From: Bacteroidota bacterium
GTDB lineage: Bacteria; Bacteroidota; Bacteroidia; Sphingobacteriales; Sphingobacteriaceae
DNA: 64,000 nucleotides
Direction of reading: 5' to 3'
NCBI GenBank assembly: GCA_023450085.1
Contig: JAEXHI010000025.1
Location: 124,001 to 188,000, forward strand
Under the pieces are notes generated by a model, which worked only from the letters and a program-made list of their open reading frames with translations, did not search any database and was not told the DNA's origin. Each line of letters starts with the position of its first letter. The stretch's first letter is position 1. A program made the translations under genes and the position numbers. This document shows positions 52,472-62,687 of the stretch, one piece after another.

Positions 52472-53573
52472 ACATAAATTACCGATAATTAATGCAGTTG
52501 CGAGTGTATCACTTCTGCTATTCGTTGCTGCCTGCACTCAAAATGGTCAGGAAAAAAATAGTGATGTTAATGAAAATAAAATTGACTCGGTCAATGTATT
52601 TACAATTGAAACCGATACGGTTAAAAAAATACTTGCTCTTCCTGCGGAGCTGCTTCCACTAGAAGATGCCCAAATAAGGGCAAAGGTGCCGGGCTATGTA
52701 CGTAAAATGCTGGTGGATATTGGTTCTAAGGTTAGCAAAGGACAGGTTTTGGCTTTGATTGAGGCGCCGGAATTAAATACACGTATCCAAGAGCTGAACG
52801 ATAAAGCTAATGCTTCACGGGCACGTTACTTATCCAGTAAAGATTATTTTGAACGGATTTATTCTGCTTCTCGAACTGACGGTGTGATTGCTACTGGCGA
52901 ATTGCAGCGTGTGAAAAATCAAATGATGGCCGATAGCCTTGAGTATAAGGCTAATCAGTCATCTGTTGCATCGGCTAAACAAATTGGCAACTATCTTGCT
53001 ATTGTTGCTCCGTATAGTGGAGTTATTACAAAAAGAAATATTGTAACAGGTTCTTTTGTGGGGTCTCCCAATGATAAGCCGTTATTTGAAATATCAGATA
53101 ATAGTGTTCTGCGTTTGCAGGTTTCAGTTCCAGAAATATACACGGATGCTGTTTTATCTAATGGTGTTGCTGAAGTGTCTACAAGGTCATTGCCTGATAA
53201 GAAATTTGAGGCAAAACTGGTACGGAAAGCAGGACGAATAGATCATGATAGTCGAAGCGAGATTTGGGAATTTGAAATTGGTAATACGGATAATAAATTA
53301 AAGCCAGGCAGTTATGCGGATGCAAAATTATCATTTTTAAGACAACAGGAAGGAATTGTAGTTCCGGCATCAGCGGTGGTTACTACCTTGGAGAAAAAGT
53401 TTGTAATTAAAGTGTCAAATGGAGTAACGCATTGGATCGATGTTCGCCCTGGATTTAATATGGGAGATAGAACTGAAATTTTTGGTGATGTCCAAAAAGG
53501 AGATACTTTGGTGTTAAAAGGATCGGAAGAACTGAAAACAGATACACGGATAATCCCGTTAATTAAAAAATAG
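52455..53573 (+). CDS. RND periplasmic adaptor subunit (MFP lipoprotein)
   Basis: 372 residues from ATG 52455. The lipobox LFVAAC lies at about 23-28. A biotinyl-lipoyl-like segment (KVPGYVRKMLVDIGSKVSKGQVLALIEAPEL), coiled-coil hairpin and beta barrel follow. Start lies 17 bp inside the pump gene. It bridges pump and TolC. Confidence 0.92.
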   Translation: MTRIFKHKLPIINAVASVSLLLFVAACTQNGQEKNSDVNENKIDSVNVFTIETDTVKKILALPAELLPLEDAQIRAKVPGYVRKMLVDIGSKVSKGQVLALIEAPELNTRIQELNDKANASRARYLSSKDYFERIYSASRTDGVIATGELQRVKNQMMADSLEYKANQSSVASAKQIGNYLAIVAPYSGVITKRNIVTGSFVGSPNDKPLFEISDNSVLRLQVSVPEIYTDAVLSNGVAEVSTRSLPDKKFEAKLVRKAGRIDHDSRSEIWEFEIGNTDNKLKPGSYADAKLSFLRQQEGIVVPASAVVTTLEKKFVIKVSNGVTHWIDVRPGFNMGDRTEIFGDVQKGDTLVLKGSEELKTDTRIIPLIKK

Positions 53574-53601
53574 TAGTATAAATTTTAAATAAATTAAAGT
53601 T

Positions 53602-54570
53602 ATGAAAAAGACAATTAGTATTATTAAGTTGGTCGCATTTTCAACAATTATTACGCTTGCTTGTAGCAATTCTATTTATGCACAGAAGAAGGGGCAAGTT
53701 AAAATGATGCATAACGCCTCAGTAAAAAAATTAGATATAGCAAAAATAGAGGCTATTTTGGAAATGAAAGGCGTCGAAAACAATGGAGAGTTTAAAATAA
53801 CGGTGCCTCAGAATGATTTGGATATAGAGGTTGACGGATTTAAAATCATACCGCCAATGGGTTTGGGTACGTGGATAGCATTTACGCCAAGTACCGATGG
53901 TGCAATGATCATGGGTGATATCGTAATTACAGAAACTGATCTGAAACAAGTACAGTTCGAGGTTATAAAGCAGGGACTTACCATTACGGCGATACATAAC
54001 CATTTCGTTAGAAATCATCCGAACGTCATGTATATGCATATCGGAGGAAGTGGTCCCGCTGAACAGATGGCAATGAAGGCAAAAGCAGTATTGAATAAAG
54101 TTAAAGAAATGCGAGGTGCAGATCCATTGAAAGGTACTTTTGCAGGGAGAAAGGTTGAAAACACGATTGACACAAAAAAATTGGACGCTATCTTGGGTAT
54201 CACAGGAGAGATGAATAATGGCGTTTACAAATATACCATTGGTCGCCCAGATGCGCCCATTACAGAGCATGGAATACCAATCTCAACTTTCTTTGGTTAT
54301 AATACCTGGATTGCCATTCAAGGAACAGAGGAAAAGGCTGCAATCGCAGGAGATTTTGCTATGCTAGAGGATGAAGTAGCTCCAGTGATTAAGGCGCTTA
54401 TTGAAAATGGAATTGAAGTGGTTGCTGTTCATAATCACATGGTGCAGGAAAAGCCACACGTATTTTTCTTACACTATTGGGCAATTGGAAATGCGGAGGA
54501 ACTTATAAAGTCTTTAAAAATTGCGCTGAGCAAAACAGGTAAAGTTGGTGGAATGAAAATGAAACATTGA
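53602..54570 (+). CDS. DUF1259 (LppY/LpqO) secreted protein
   Basis: 322 residues with a signal peptide ending SIYAQK. Two repeats of one domain: the first with TAIHNHFVRNHPNVMYMHI (about 132-150), the second with VAVHNHMVQEKPHVFFLHY (about 274-292). The repeated HNH-x-HPxVxxxH histidines could bind metal. Function unknown; it ends the efflux operon. Confidence 0.9.
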   Translation: MKKTISIIKLVAFSTIITLACSNSIYAQKKGQVKMMHNASVKKLDIAKIEAILEMKGVENNGEFKITVPQNDLDIEVDGFKIIPPMGLGTWIAFTPSTDGAMIMGDIVITETDLKQVQFEVIKQGLTITAIHNHFVRNHPNVMYMHIGGSGPAEQMAMKAKAVLNKVKEMRGADPLKGTFAGRKVENTIDTKKLDAILGITGEMNNGVYKYTIGRPDAPITEHGIPISTFFGYNTWIAIQGTEEKAAIAGDFAMLEDEVAPVIKALIENGIEVVAVHNHMVQEKPHVFFLHYWAIGNAEELIKSLKIALSKTGKVGGMKMKH

Positions 54571-54935
54571 TAGAACAATAGGCTATATATCCGAAATAAC
54601 TATTACAAATAATTGAGCCTTTCGAAACACCACTTTCGCAAGGCTTTATCTTATTCGAGTTATTTTTTTTTAATAATTCCTTATAGCTCTTTCCTTCGAA
54701 ACAATGTTTGAAGAGAAGCATGTGATTAGAAATAGTTCTTAATAACTGAATAGGCGACGTTTTTTACATTCAATCTTATCATAATGAATAAAATGTTAAT
54801 ACAGTTATATTTTAGTTGAAATTCAGTTATTTGATTGTCAGAAAATTAAATAAGATGAGAAATGAAGCACACGATTGTTAAAACAAATCATTTATAAAGT
54901 ATATAAGAAAAATATTAATATCTTAATATAGTTTA
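54571..54935. other. AT-rich intergenic region
   Basis: It contains the terminator at 54616-54645. Otherwise I see no gene and no clear promoter motif. Confidence 0.5.
54616..54645 (+). terminator. Terminator after the efflux operon
   Basis: Stem AGCCTT-CGAAA/TTTCG-AAGGCT with one mismatch and a 6-base loop, then TTATCTTATT. Confidence 0.75.
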
Positions 54936-55757
54936 ATGAATAAATTTTACGAAGAAACACTAAACAAGCTAGAAGACGAAATTAGGGATCTTGAAATTGA
55001 AGCTAATTGTCCTATCCAACGTATTGAAGAGGTAATAAAACTTATCGTAAATGCTCTATCTAAAATTAAAGAGTTTGTATTAAAAAATGGATTTAAGAAT
55101 ATTAACGACGAAATTCATTTTTTCAAATATCAAAAACCAGCTATTGTTGCAAAACTTATCTTTCATAATGCTATCTACAAGATAGAAATGAAAAAACCTA
55201 ATGACACAAAGGCATTAAAAAAATATTTGAATGAAGAATTAAAAAAACTTAAAAAGTATTTTGAAAATAACCTTGAATTTTATAAATACTATAGAACCAA
55301 TAATTCTTTTATTGACGATAAATTATTTGTTCGTGGTAAACACGATTTAAAACTAAGTTTGGATACAATCTATTTTGAAACCGATCATAGATTTTCTACA
55401 TCTCACGATTACAAAGCAGCTAAAATTATAGCCAATGATCTGATACAAGTATATCTTGAAGACCAACTTCACAGACCGGTACATAAAAGTAAATCAATAG
55501 AGTTACCTAACTTAAATTGGCGAGGAAGTAAAACGGCATTAACTGAATTGATATATGCCTTACATGCTCAAGGTGCATTTGATCATACTGATATTAAAAT
55601 AATAGCTAAAACATTTGAAAGTATTTTCAATGTTGATTTGGGCGACTTCTACCATACATTTATGGAATTGAAAGCCCGAAAGATAAATAGAACAAAATTC
55701 CTTGACAACTTGCGTGATGCATTAATAAAACGGATGGACGAACAGGAAGAAGATTAG
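54936..55757 (+). CDS. rteC: RteC-domain protein
   Basis: 273 residues. The pattern of a helical N-terminus, FIDDKLFVRGKHDLKL, SHDYKAAKIIANDLI, LNWRGSKTALTELIYALHAQG and INRTKFLDNLRDAL is that of RteC, which in CTnDOT activates the excision operon downstream of the tetracycline-controlled RteAB. RteA and RteB are not next to it here. Confidence 0.9.
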   Translation: MNKFYEETLNKLEDEIRDLEIEANCPIQRIEEVIKLIVNALSKIKEFVLKNGFKNINDEIHFFKYQKPAIVAKLIFHNAIYKIEMKKPNDTKALKKYLNEELKKLKKYFENNLEFYKYYRTNNSFIDDKLFVRGKHDLKLSLDTIYFETDHRFSTSHDYKAAKIIANDLIQVYLEDQLHRPVHKSKSIELPNLNWRGSKTALTELIYALHAQGAFDHTDIKIIAKTFESIFNVDLGDFYHTFMELKARKINRTKFLDNLRDALIKRMDEQEED

Positions 55758-55764
55758 AAATTAA

Positions 55765-55800
55765 AAAGAAAACGGAAACTTACAGATTCCCGTTTTCTTT
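55765..55800. terminator. Bidirectional terminator between rteC and the helicase gene
   Basis: 11-bp stem AAAGAAAACGG/CCGTTTTCTTT with a 14-base loop, between two converging genes. Confidence 0.85.
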
Positions 55801-55816
55801 ATTAATCCATTTACAT

Positions 55817-58800
55817 TCACAATATACCTCTTGGTAAATGAACACTTTTCGTTCTGATAATACTTTCTGAAATCTTCTGATTTTCCTTTTTTTCGACTTG
55901 TTCAGCAGGTTCTTCAATCTGATTAACAGGCTCAATGGACAATTGTATTTTTCTTTCGACAGCAGCGAGTTCTGTTTTAAGTTCACTTAATCTATTTTCC
56001 TTAGACCACGTACCGTTTACCACTTCATGAAGAACAGGCAGGTCTTTTTGTGTTTCAGTAATTTTCTTTTGTTCCTGTTCGATATAAGCAGGTAGCTTTT
56101 CCAACGCATTAAGGAAATTCAAGGACGCTAATTTTTCATCTTTGGCAATGATACCATTATTGTAAGTATATTTTATGTTTCCTTCGCCTTCAACCAAGAA
56201 ACGGTTTATCCGAATATCCAAGCCTTCTTTTTCAGACATTTCGGTTTTGACCAACAAAGTAAATCCGTACAAGCTGCCAATTTCTACATACTGACCTCCT
56301 GTACGGGCTTTGTCCGCAAGCTGATTGAGTTTTCCACCGATTTGTTTGATATCCGCATTGGGCGGCAAACCATCCAACTGTACAGGATTTGCCATTGTAC
56401 CGTCCGAACGTTTTTTGATTCGCCCTTGCAGATTATTCCAATCAAGGCTCATTCGGTCAAAGCGGGATTGGGCTTTATCAAGTTCAGCCTTATAGTCTTC
56501 CAATTTGTACTTCGCACTATACTTTGAACGGTTGAACGCCTGTTTTTCGCTTTCCAATCCGGCAATCTGTTTTTCTAATTTGGCTTTATCCAACAGGTCG
56601 GTATTTCCAGAAAGGATAGCCACATATTCCGAAAAATTCATTCCTGATTTTTCGTCCATACTGCCCTCGTCAATAGTCCGTTTGCCAAGATTATTGTTTT
56701 TTAATTGGTCAATGAATAGCTGTTTATTGTACAGCAGGTTAAACTTATAGCTATCCAAAGATTTTTCTACAGCATAGATAATCACATCTACTTTATTGTC
56801 TGCAAAGAATTTGGCAATCTCATTGCCTTTACGAACAGCTCTGCCATCCCTTTGGGCAAGGTCGCTTGGTCGCCACGGCGTATCCAGATGATGAACGGCA
56901 ACGGCTCTTTTCTGTGCATTGACACCTGTGCCCAACATACTTGTAGAACCGAACAGCACACGGATTTTTCCCTCGTTCATTCCTTTGATAAGCTCCTTAC
57001 GCTGTTTATCATTTTTGGCTTCCTGTATAAAACGGACTTCGTGCATAGGCAAGCCGTGGTCTTCCACGAGCTTGCGTTTGATTTCGGAGTACACATTCCA
57101 TTCGCTGGGCTTATATGTTCCCAAATCAGAGAAAACGAACTGCGTCCCTTTTTGTGCGTTGTATTGGTTGTAGTACTTGGCAATGTTTGCCGCACAATGC
57201 GAAGCCTTGTTGTCGGGGTGGTCATCATACGCACCGCTTACCATACGCATATCAAGCGACATTTTACGGGCATAATCCGTAGCGATGAGCATCTTTGCTT
57301 TTTCTTCACTTTGTGATAAAGGTTCTCTTCTTAATAAGGTCGCATCGCCTGTTTTGGCAAACTGCATCAGGTTTTGGATAAATTCTTCCTGGTCAGGTGT
57401 AGGCGGTATATTGTAAAGTACCTCGTTCTTGTTGGGGCGGTCAATGCCGATATCCTTTGCTGTTCGGTAATCCGTAATTTCAGAATAGAATTGGGCAAGC
57501 TCTGGTACTTTGATAAAGTATCTGAAACGCTCTTTGGCTACGATATTGTTCGCTACCGAAAATTCATAATCGGTCGTTTTTCTTGCGTAGATAGCTGCCC
57601 ACGCATCAAAAGAGTGAATACCCTGTTTTTCCAATGCTCTTGGTCGCAGGTATTTGAATAGTAAGTACAGTTCCGTCAACGAATTACTGATAGTTGTGCC
57701 AGAAAGGAAAGTTGCCCCCATATCCGCATTGATGCGTTCCTGAATGGTACGGATAGCAAAGAGCAAGTTCATCGCCTTTTGGCTTCCGTCCACATTGCCC
57801 AATCCGGCAACCCTCGTATGCCGTGTGTTGAACATCAGGTTTTTGAATTGATGACTTTCATCTACGAACAAATGGTCAATGCCCATCATTTTAAAATCTA
57901 CCACATCATCTTTGCGGTTTTCAATATCGTGTTGCAGGGTTTTGAGTTTGACTTCAAGGTTTTCTTTCCGCTTGATTACTCCGGCAAGCATTCCTCTGGT
58001 CACTTCTTTGCCTTGCGATTGTAACGCATCGAGGCTTCGTTCCACGCTGCCCAGTTCTATTTCGAGGATTTCCTTTTGAATTTCGGGCGATTGCGGTATC
58101 ATCCCGAATTGGTCGTGTGTCAGTATCACACAATCCCAATCGTTATTTTTAATATCGCCAAATATCCGCTGACGTTTTTGTGGTGTAAAATCTTCTTTGC
58201 CCGGAAACAGGATTTTGGCGTGTGGGTAAGCAGTGCGGTAGGCTTCGGCAATTTCGTGAACATTGCTTTTCAGCCCTATAATCATCGGCTTGTGAGCCAA
58301 TCCTAAACGCTTCATTTCCTGTGCGGCGGTACACATTACCAACGTTTTTCCTGCACCTACTTCGTGGTCGCAGATAGCACCATTGTTCAGCTTTATAATC
58401 CAAACGGTATCCTTTTGGCTTGAATACAGGTCTTCGATGCCTAATGCTTTGCGGTCCAGTCCCGGAAAATCCTGATGGCTTCCGTCATAGTTTGGTCGGA
58501 CGAAACAATTAAAAGTGTCGTTGTATTGGCCCGTCAGCCTGTTTTTAAACCCATCGTTTTGGGCGTGGAGCCATTCGGTAAAGGCGGTACGGATTTCGTC
58601 AATCTTTGTGTTCGCCATTTGTATGGCTTCCATATCCCGTACTTTGACCTCTTGGTCGCCAACCGTGATTTTTTTGGTAATATCGGGGGTGGTATTGACA
58701 AGGGCGTGTTTGAGCAAGGCAATCCCGTCAAACGTCCGGCTTTCAGCTTTGACAGCGTATTTTTCCCATATATGCAAATTCTTACGGTCGCACTTTACTG

Positions 58801-61240
58801 AAAAGTCATCCGAACTTTCAGAATAATGAACCAGTACGTCCGTATCAAAAAGATGTGAAGCAAAGCGGGCATAAATACCAGTGGGTATCCAGCGTTCGCC
58901 TAAATTAAAATCGAGTTCCTCAAACTCAATTCGTCTTGGTCGGGCTTCTTCCAAAACGGTAAGGCTTGTTTTGGCTTCGGTATCATTGGGATTGTTTTCA
59001 ATGTAGTTCTGTACCTCTTGAGCTTTCTCTACTACGTTTCCTGCAACCCAGCGTTCGGCTATTTCATATTCCTTTTGCAAAGGATTGTAGTAAATACGAC
59101 TGTGTAATGCTTCTTTCAAAGCATCATCGGTCATACCGCTGATTTCGGACATATAGTCCAAATCCACATTTCCATATTTGTTCAGCGAAGCCGCTAACGC
59201 TTCTTCGGGATTGTCCGTTGCTATTGTTAAGGTGGAGAAACTTACCGGACGGCTGAATATATCCGCTTTGTGTACCACGCCACCAACGACACGCTCCAAA
59301 TAAGGGATTTCCTTGCCGGAACTATCCATTTTAATGAGCTTGATATTATTGGCACTATTGAGGTTTCCATACCTTTTGACAAAGGCATCATAAAGGAGGT
59401 TAAGGTTTTCCCTTTCTTCTTTTTGTTCAGTCTGCAACGTTGCCTCTTTATTGTAAAGCTCTTGGTAAACATCACGTACAGCTATGTACGCTTCGGCTCT
59501 TGCTCTTTGTAAAGGTGGTAGCTGCAAAGGGTGGAAAACTGCCATACCGTCTGATGTATCTACATCTTGCAGATGACCGACCCAACCATTATCCACAACA
59601 AGGCAATCGTTACGGTGGTACGATTCCAGTTCGCCACTATAAGTAGCAGATTCGGGAATGGTATCGGGAACGGCTGGCTTATCAGCTTGGCCATTCCCGT
59701 TTATTTGTGAAAACAGGTCGCCGATAGCTTCCTGTTTTTTACCATTGATAGATGTATTTCCATTGGTGGCTCTATTAGTAACAGGCGGCGTAAAAGGTTG
59801 CTGCATCGCACTACTGAACAGGTCAGGTTGGCGACCTACTGCACCTCTTCTCTTGTTGGTGCTTTGTCTTTTAACTTGTGGTGTTCTTTTGGGCGTAGCA
59901 AGAACCATTACAGGTTCGTCCATATTTTGAAACAAGTCAAAAATGCTTAGCTGCTTTAATTCCTGCGGACTTTCCCGATTTATTATCGGAACTGATATAG
60001 GTTGTATTTCCTGCCGAATGGTTACAGGTTCGACAATTGGAGGTCTAACTTTGGGAGTAGCGGGAATTTGTGTTATTGACTCATCGTTCAGTTCGCCTTT
60101 ATATAAACTCAAATTCAGATGTTTTCCAAAATCATCCGAAAGCATTCGTTTGAGGTCTTTGGCAATTCCGGCAACCCCGCCTTTATGCGTATAGATGAGT
60201 GCAGGCTGTCCGTAAGGGTCGGTATCTAATTTCCGGTCGGTATGTACAATTCTTGTATTGTCCTGAAAGAGTGCATTGCCCGGAGTATTATATTCTGTTT
60301 GCCTGCTTTGGCAAAACAGATCTTCCCTTTCGGTCAGATTTTGTTTTGCCGTATTCTTTTGCAGGATAATCAGGTCGCTTCCGACTTCCGTACCTGCATA
60401 TTCCGTAAACAGGCTGTTGGGTAAGCGGACAACCGAAACTAAATTATTATCCTGCATCAACGCCCTGCGTATCGGCTCGTTCTTTGGGCTATTCAGAATG
60501 CCCTGCGAAGTAATGTAAGCCAACAAACCACCCTCACGGAGCATATCAGCACCTTTCAGGAAAAAGTAATTGTGTATGCTTCGGGCAGCCAGTACTTTTG
60601 CACTGTCCTTGCTTCGGGAATAGGAAAGGTCAAAAACGGAAGTGTCTCCAAACGGTATGTTGCTGGCGATTACATCATAGCTGTTTTGTTCCTTGTCGGG
60701 GATTTCTTCAAAACCACTTACACGGATATTGCTTTCGGGATAAAGCCGTTTTAAAATCTTGCCTGTCAGCAAGTCTTTTTCATAAGCGGTAACACTTTGT
60801 TGGTTTTCCAAAAAGGATTGTATGAATGAGCCGATACCTGCGGAGGGTTCGAGGAATTTATCGATGTTCAGACCGCTTTCACGCAATACGGAGGAAACCG
60901 CATCTATGACCTGTGGCGGTGTATAAAAAGCTGTCAGTACAGAGCTTTTCATACTATCCACATACCTGCGGTATTGCTTTTCGTCTTCGGAATTTTCTTT
61001 GAGTAGCTGGTGTAGTTCCTGCGTAATCGGGAAAAGGTCGTGTTCTGTTTTTCTCCAATTATTGATGTCTATTTCGTTCGCTATGGGGTTCAATACGAAT
61101 TTAAGACCGCCAAATCCGCTGTATTGCATCATTAGCAGTCTTTCGCCTACGGTGGCTTGCCGTTTCTCCTTTTCCAGTTTAAAAGCAATTCGCAGGGCAT
61201 CAATGTTCTGTTGGAGATGTTGCTTTTTACTGAAGCCCAT
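55817..61240 (-). CDS. Giant N6-DNA methylase-helicase fusion
   Basis: 1807 residues. Methylase part: FLEPSAGIGSF (motif I, about 129-139) and VIASNIPFGD (NPPY-type motif written NIPF, about 188-197). A disordered linker follows at about 390-560. SF2 helicase part: HEVGAGKTLVMCTAAQ (about 953-968), FVDESHQFKN (about 1122-1131) and QRDGRAVRKGN motif VI (about 1458-1468). The C-terminus is a coiled coil. It resembles DarB-like antirestriction proteins of phages and ICEs; no nuclease motif was seen. Confidence 0.88.
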   Translation of the reverse strand: MGFSKKQHLQQNIDALRIAFKLEKEKRQATVGERLLMMQYSGFGGLKFVLNPIANEIDINNWRKTEHDLFPITQELHQLLKENSEDEKQYRRYVDSMKSSVLTAFYTPPQVIDAVSSVLRESGLNIDKFLEPSAGIGSFIQSFLENQQSVTAYEKDLLTGKILKRLYPESNIRVSGFEEIPDKEQNSYDVIASNIPFGDTSVFDLSYSRSKDSAKVLAARSIHNYFFLKGADMLREGGLLAYITSQGILNSPKNEPIRRALMQDNNLVSVVRLPNSLFTEYAGTEVGSDLIILQKNTAKQNLTEREDLFCQSRQTEYNTPGNALFQDNTRIVHTDRKLDTDPYGQPALIYTHKGGVAGIAKDLKRMLSDDFGKHLNLSLYKGELNDESITQIPATPKVRPPIVEPVTIRQEIQPISVPIINRESPQELKQLSIFDLFQNMDEPVMVLATPKRTPQVKRQSTNKRRGAVGRQPDLFSSAMQQPFTPPVTNRATNGNTSINGKKQEAIGDLFSQINGNGQADKPAVPDTIPESATYSGELESYHRNDCLVVDNGWVGHLQDVDTSDGMAVFHPLQLPPLQRARAEAYIAVRDVYQELYNKEATLQTEQKEERENLNLLYDAFVKRYGNLNSANNIKLIKMDSSGKEIPYLERVVGGVVHKADIFSRPVSFSTLTIATDNPEEALAASLNKYGNVDLDYMSEISGMTDDALKEALHSRIYYNPLQKEYEIAERWVAGNVVEKAQEVQNYIENNPNDTEAKTSLTVLEEARPRRIEFEELDFNLGERWIPTGIYARFASHLFDTDVLVHYSESSDDFSVKCDRKNLHIWEKYAVKAESRTFDGIALLKHALVNTTPDITKKITVGDQEVKVRDMEAIQMANTKIDEIRTAFTEWLHAQNDGFKNRLTGQYNDTFNCFVRPNYDGSHQDFPGLDRKALGIEDLYSSQKDTVWIIKLNNGAICDHEVGAGKTLVMCTAAQEMKRLGLAHKPMIIGLKSNVHEIAEAYRTAYPHAKILFPGKEDFTPQKRQRIFGDIKNNDWDCVILTHDQFGMIPQSPEIQKEILEIELGSVERSLDALQSQGKEVTRGMLAGVIKRKENLEVKLKTLQHDIENRKDDVVDFKMMGIDHLFVDESHQFKNLMFNTRHTRVAGLGNVDGSQKAMNLLFAIRTIQERINADMGATFLSGTTISNSLTELYLLFKYLRPRALEKQGIHSFDAWAAIYARKTTDYEFSVANNIVAKERFRYFIKVPELAQFYSEITDYRTAKDIGIDRPNKNEVLYNIPPTPDQEEFIQNLMQFAKTGDATLLRREPLSQSEEKAKMLIATDYARKMSLDMRMVSGAYDDHPDNKASHCAANIAKYYNQYNAQKGTQFVFSDLGTYKPSEWNVYSEIKRKLVEDHGLPMHEVRFIQEAKNDKQRKELIKGMNEGKIRVLFGSTSMLGTGVNAQKRAVAVHHLDTPWRPSDLAQRDGRAVRKGNEIAKFFADNKVDVIIYAVEKSLDSYKFNLLYNKQLFIDQLKNNNLGKRTIDEGSMDEKSGMNFSEYVAILSGNTDLLDKAKLEKQIAGLESEKQAFNRSKYSAKYKLEDYKAELDKAQSRFDRMSLDWNNLQGRIKKRSDGTMANPVQLDGLPPNADIKQIGGKLNQLADKARTGGQYVEIGSLYGFTLLVKTEMSEKEGLDIRINRFLVEGEGNIKYTYNNGIIAKDEKLASLNFLNALEKLPAYIEQEQKKITETQKDLPVLHEVVNGTWSKENRLSELKTELAAVERKIQLSIEPVNQIEEPAEQVEKKENQKISESIIRTKSVHLPRGIL

Positions 61241-61664
61241 TTTCTTCTATCCATATTGCGATGGTTCCGGTTATTTCGGTATAGAGCAGGTCAAACTCAT
61301 AACCGTATGCGAAATCATCGGTTAGTCCATAGCTGGAGAAAACAGGCTCGCAAACAGGAAACATTTTAAGGGAGAACGGTCGCAGTTCCTCATCTGCCAT
61401 TATGGTATCAAACTCATTGCATACCACTTGAAACACGGTATCGAATTTGGAGAAATGCAAGCCCTCAAAAAGTATGTAATTGGCTATTTCGTTGCATTGC
61501 TCAATAGCGTTTCCCGAACTAAAAGCCCCCTCGTAGGCATTGGTAGCCCACGAAGAACGTTGATCAATAAATTTTTGGTCATTTGCTTTTTCGGGGAAGC
61601 TGGTATTTAATAATTCTTGTAGTCGTAATCTGAAATACGATAGGTCTTTTTGCTGTACATCCAT
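61227..61664 (-). CDS. DUF1896 protein
   Basis: 145 residues: LSYFRLRLQELLNTSFPEKA, the FIDQRSSWATNAYEGAFSSG block and an acidic C-terminus. The family is confined to Bacteroidota ICEs and always sits by the large helicase gene. It overlaps that gene by 14 bp. Function unknown. A TGGC array lies 70 bp upstream. Confidence 0.88.
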   Translation of the reverse strand: MDVQQKDLSYFRLRLQELLNTSFPEKANDQKFIDQRSSWATNAYEGAFSSGNAIEQCNEIANYILFEGLHFSKFDTVFQVVCNEFDTIMADEELRPFSLKMFPVCEPVFSSYGLTDDFAYGYEFDLLYTEITGTIAIWIEENGLQ

Positions 61665-61733
61665 ACTATTATTTGTTTTAGAATTTTACTTGTAGCCTAA
61701 AATTATAGCAGTAGATAAGCCCCTTTGCAGAAG

Positions 61734-61767
61734 TGGCAGGGTTTGGCTTTGAGAGGTAGGATTTGGC
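61734..61767 (+). promoter_or_regulatory. TGGC 10-bp-phased array, copy c
   Basis: Half-sites TGGC, TGGC, AGGT, TGGC start at 61734, 61744, 61754 and 61764. Upstream of the minus-strand DUF1896-helicase pair. Confidence 0.65.
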
Positions 61768-61805
61768 TTAATGGGCAATAAAAAACCTCTGGAAATTCAG
61801 AGGTT

Positions 61806-62687
61806 CTATTGATTGTTTAAAATTTGAAGCATCCTGCCAACCTCAATATCCATTCTCGAAAAGGCAAACCATTTTTTGCCAAGGTCTTTGAGTGATGCTC
61901 CAATGTGATATAGTTCCACATTGTCAATAATCAAAAAACGGTCGTGAGCATCTGAAAATAATTCAACTTCAATGCGAGGATATTGGCTGTTGTACCGTTG
62001 CATATCTAACCGTAATTGATTGCTTATGCTTTTGGTATGAATTGTTGCGGTTACATTGTCGCTTCGCTTGCCCAATAAGGTCAATACCGTGTCATCCACA
62101 TAATTATCCAGCAGAATAATGGAGGCTTTTGCATTTCGGATAATATCCGATACAAAGGCATAGGCATCAAAAACCTGCCCGTTGTAGAAAATCCCTTTCT
62201 CACTTCGGAGCTTATCACTTTCCAGAGCCTTAAAAATCTCTTCAAATTTTTGGTCGGCTTCCAATTGTTTCAGTTCTATATTGTCCAAACGATAAAACAG
62301 CGAAGAGTTGCTGATGAGCATTCTCCGCATTTCTACAAACGCTTCCATTATTTCAATACTGATTTTAACAGCTATATCTGAACGGAGAATAGCGGAAGCC
62401 ATCGCAACCCCTTGTTCAGTAAAAACATAGGGCAAATAACGTCTTCCGCCGTAGCTCAAACTTGAGGTTCCAATTTGGAACCTCAAGTTTTCAACTTCCT
62501 TTTCGGTCAGTTGAAAGCAGAAAGAAACAGGAAACCTGTTGATATTCCGTTTTACGGCTTTATTAAGGTTTTTTGTTTCCACCTGATACAGAGTAGCGAG
62601 GTCGCTATCCAGCATCACTTGTTTGCCACGTATGGTATAAATCAGATTTCTGATTTCTTGCGGTACAATAGTCGGTTTATTTTCCAT
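61806..62687 (-). CDS. ORF6N-domain protein with PLD-like C-terminus
   Basis: 293 residues from the preferred ATG at 62687 (MENKPTIVPQEIRNLIY); a longer frame reaches 62759. ORF6N DNA-binding domain at about 8-95 (VMLDSDLATLYQVETKNLNKAVKRN split over two helices; RYLPYVFTEQGVAMAS). The C-terminal half has the strand IILLDNYVDDTVLTLL and HDRFLIID, like a degenerate phospholipase-D fold. It overlaps the topoisomerase gene by 11 bp. Confidence 0.85.
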   Translation of the reverse strand: MENKPTIVPQEIRNLIYTIRGKQVMLDSDLATLYQVETKNLNKAVKRNINRFPVSFCFQLTEKEVENLRFQIGTSSLSYGGRRYLPYVFTEQGVAMASAILRSDIAVKISIEIMEAFVEMRRMLISNSSLFYRLDNIELKQLEADQKFEEIFKALESDKLRSEKGIFYNGQVFDAYAFVSDIIRNAKASIILLDNYVDDTVLTLLGKRSDNVTATIHTKSISNQLRLDMQRYNSQYPRIEVELFSDAHDRFLIIDNVELYHIGASLKDLGKKWFAFSRMDIEVGRMLQILNNQ

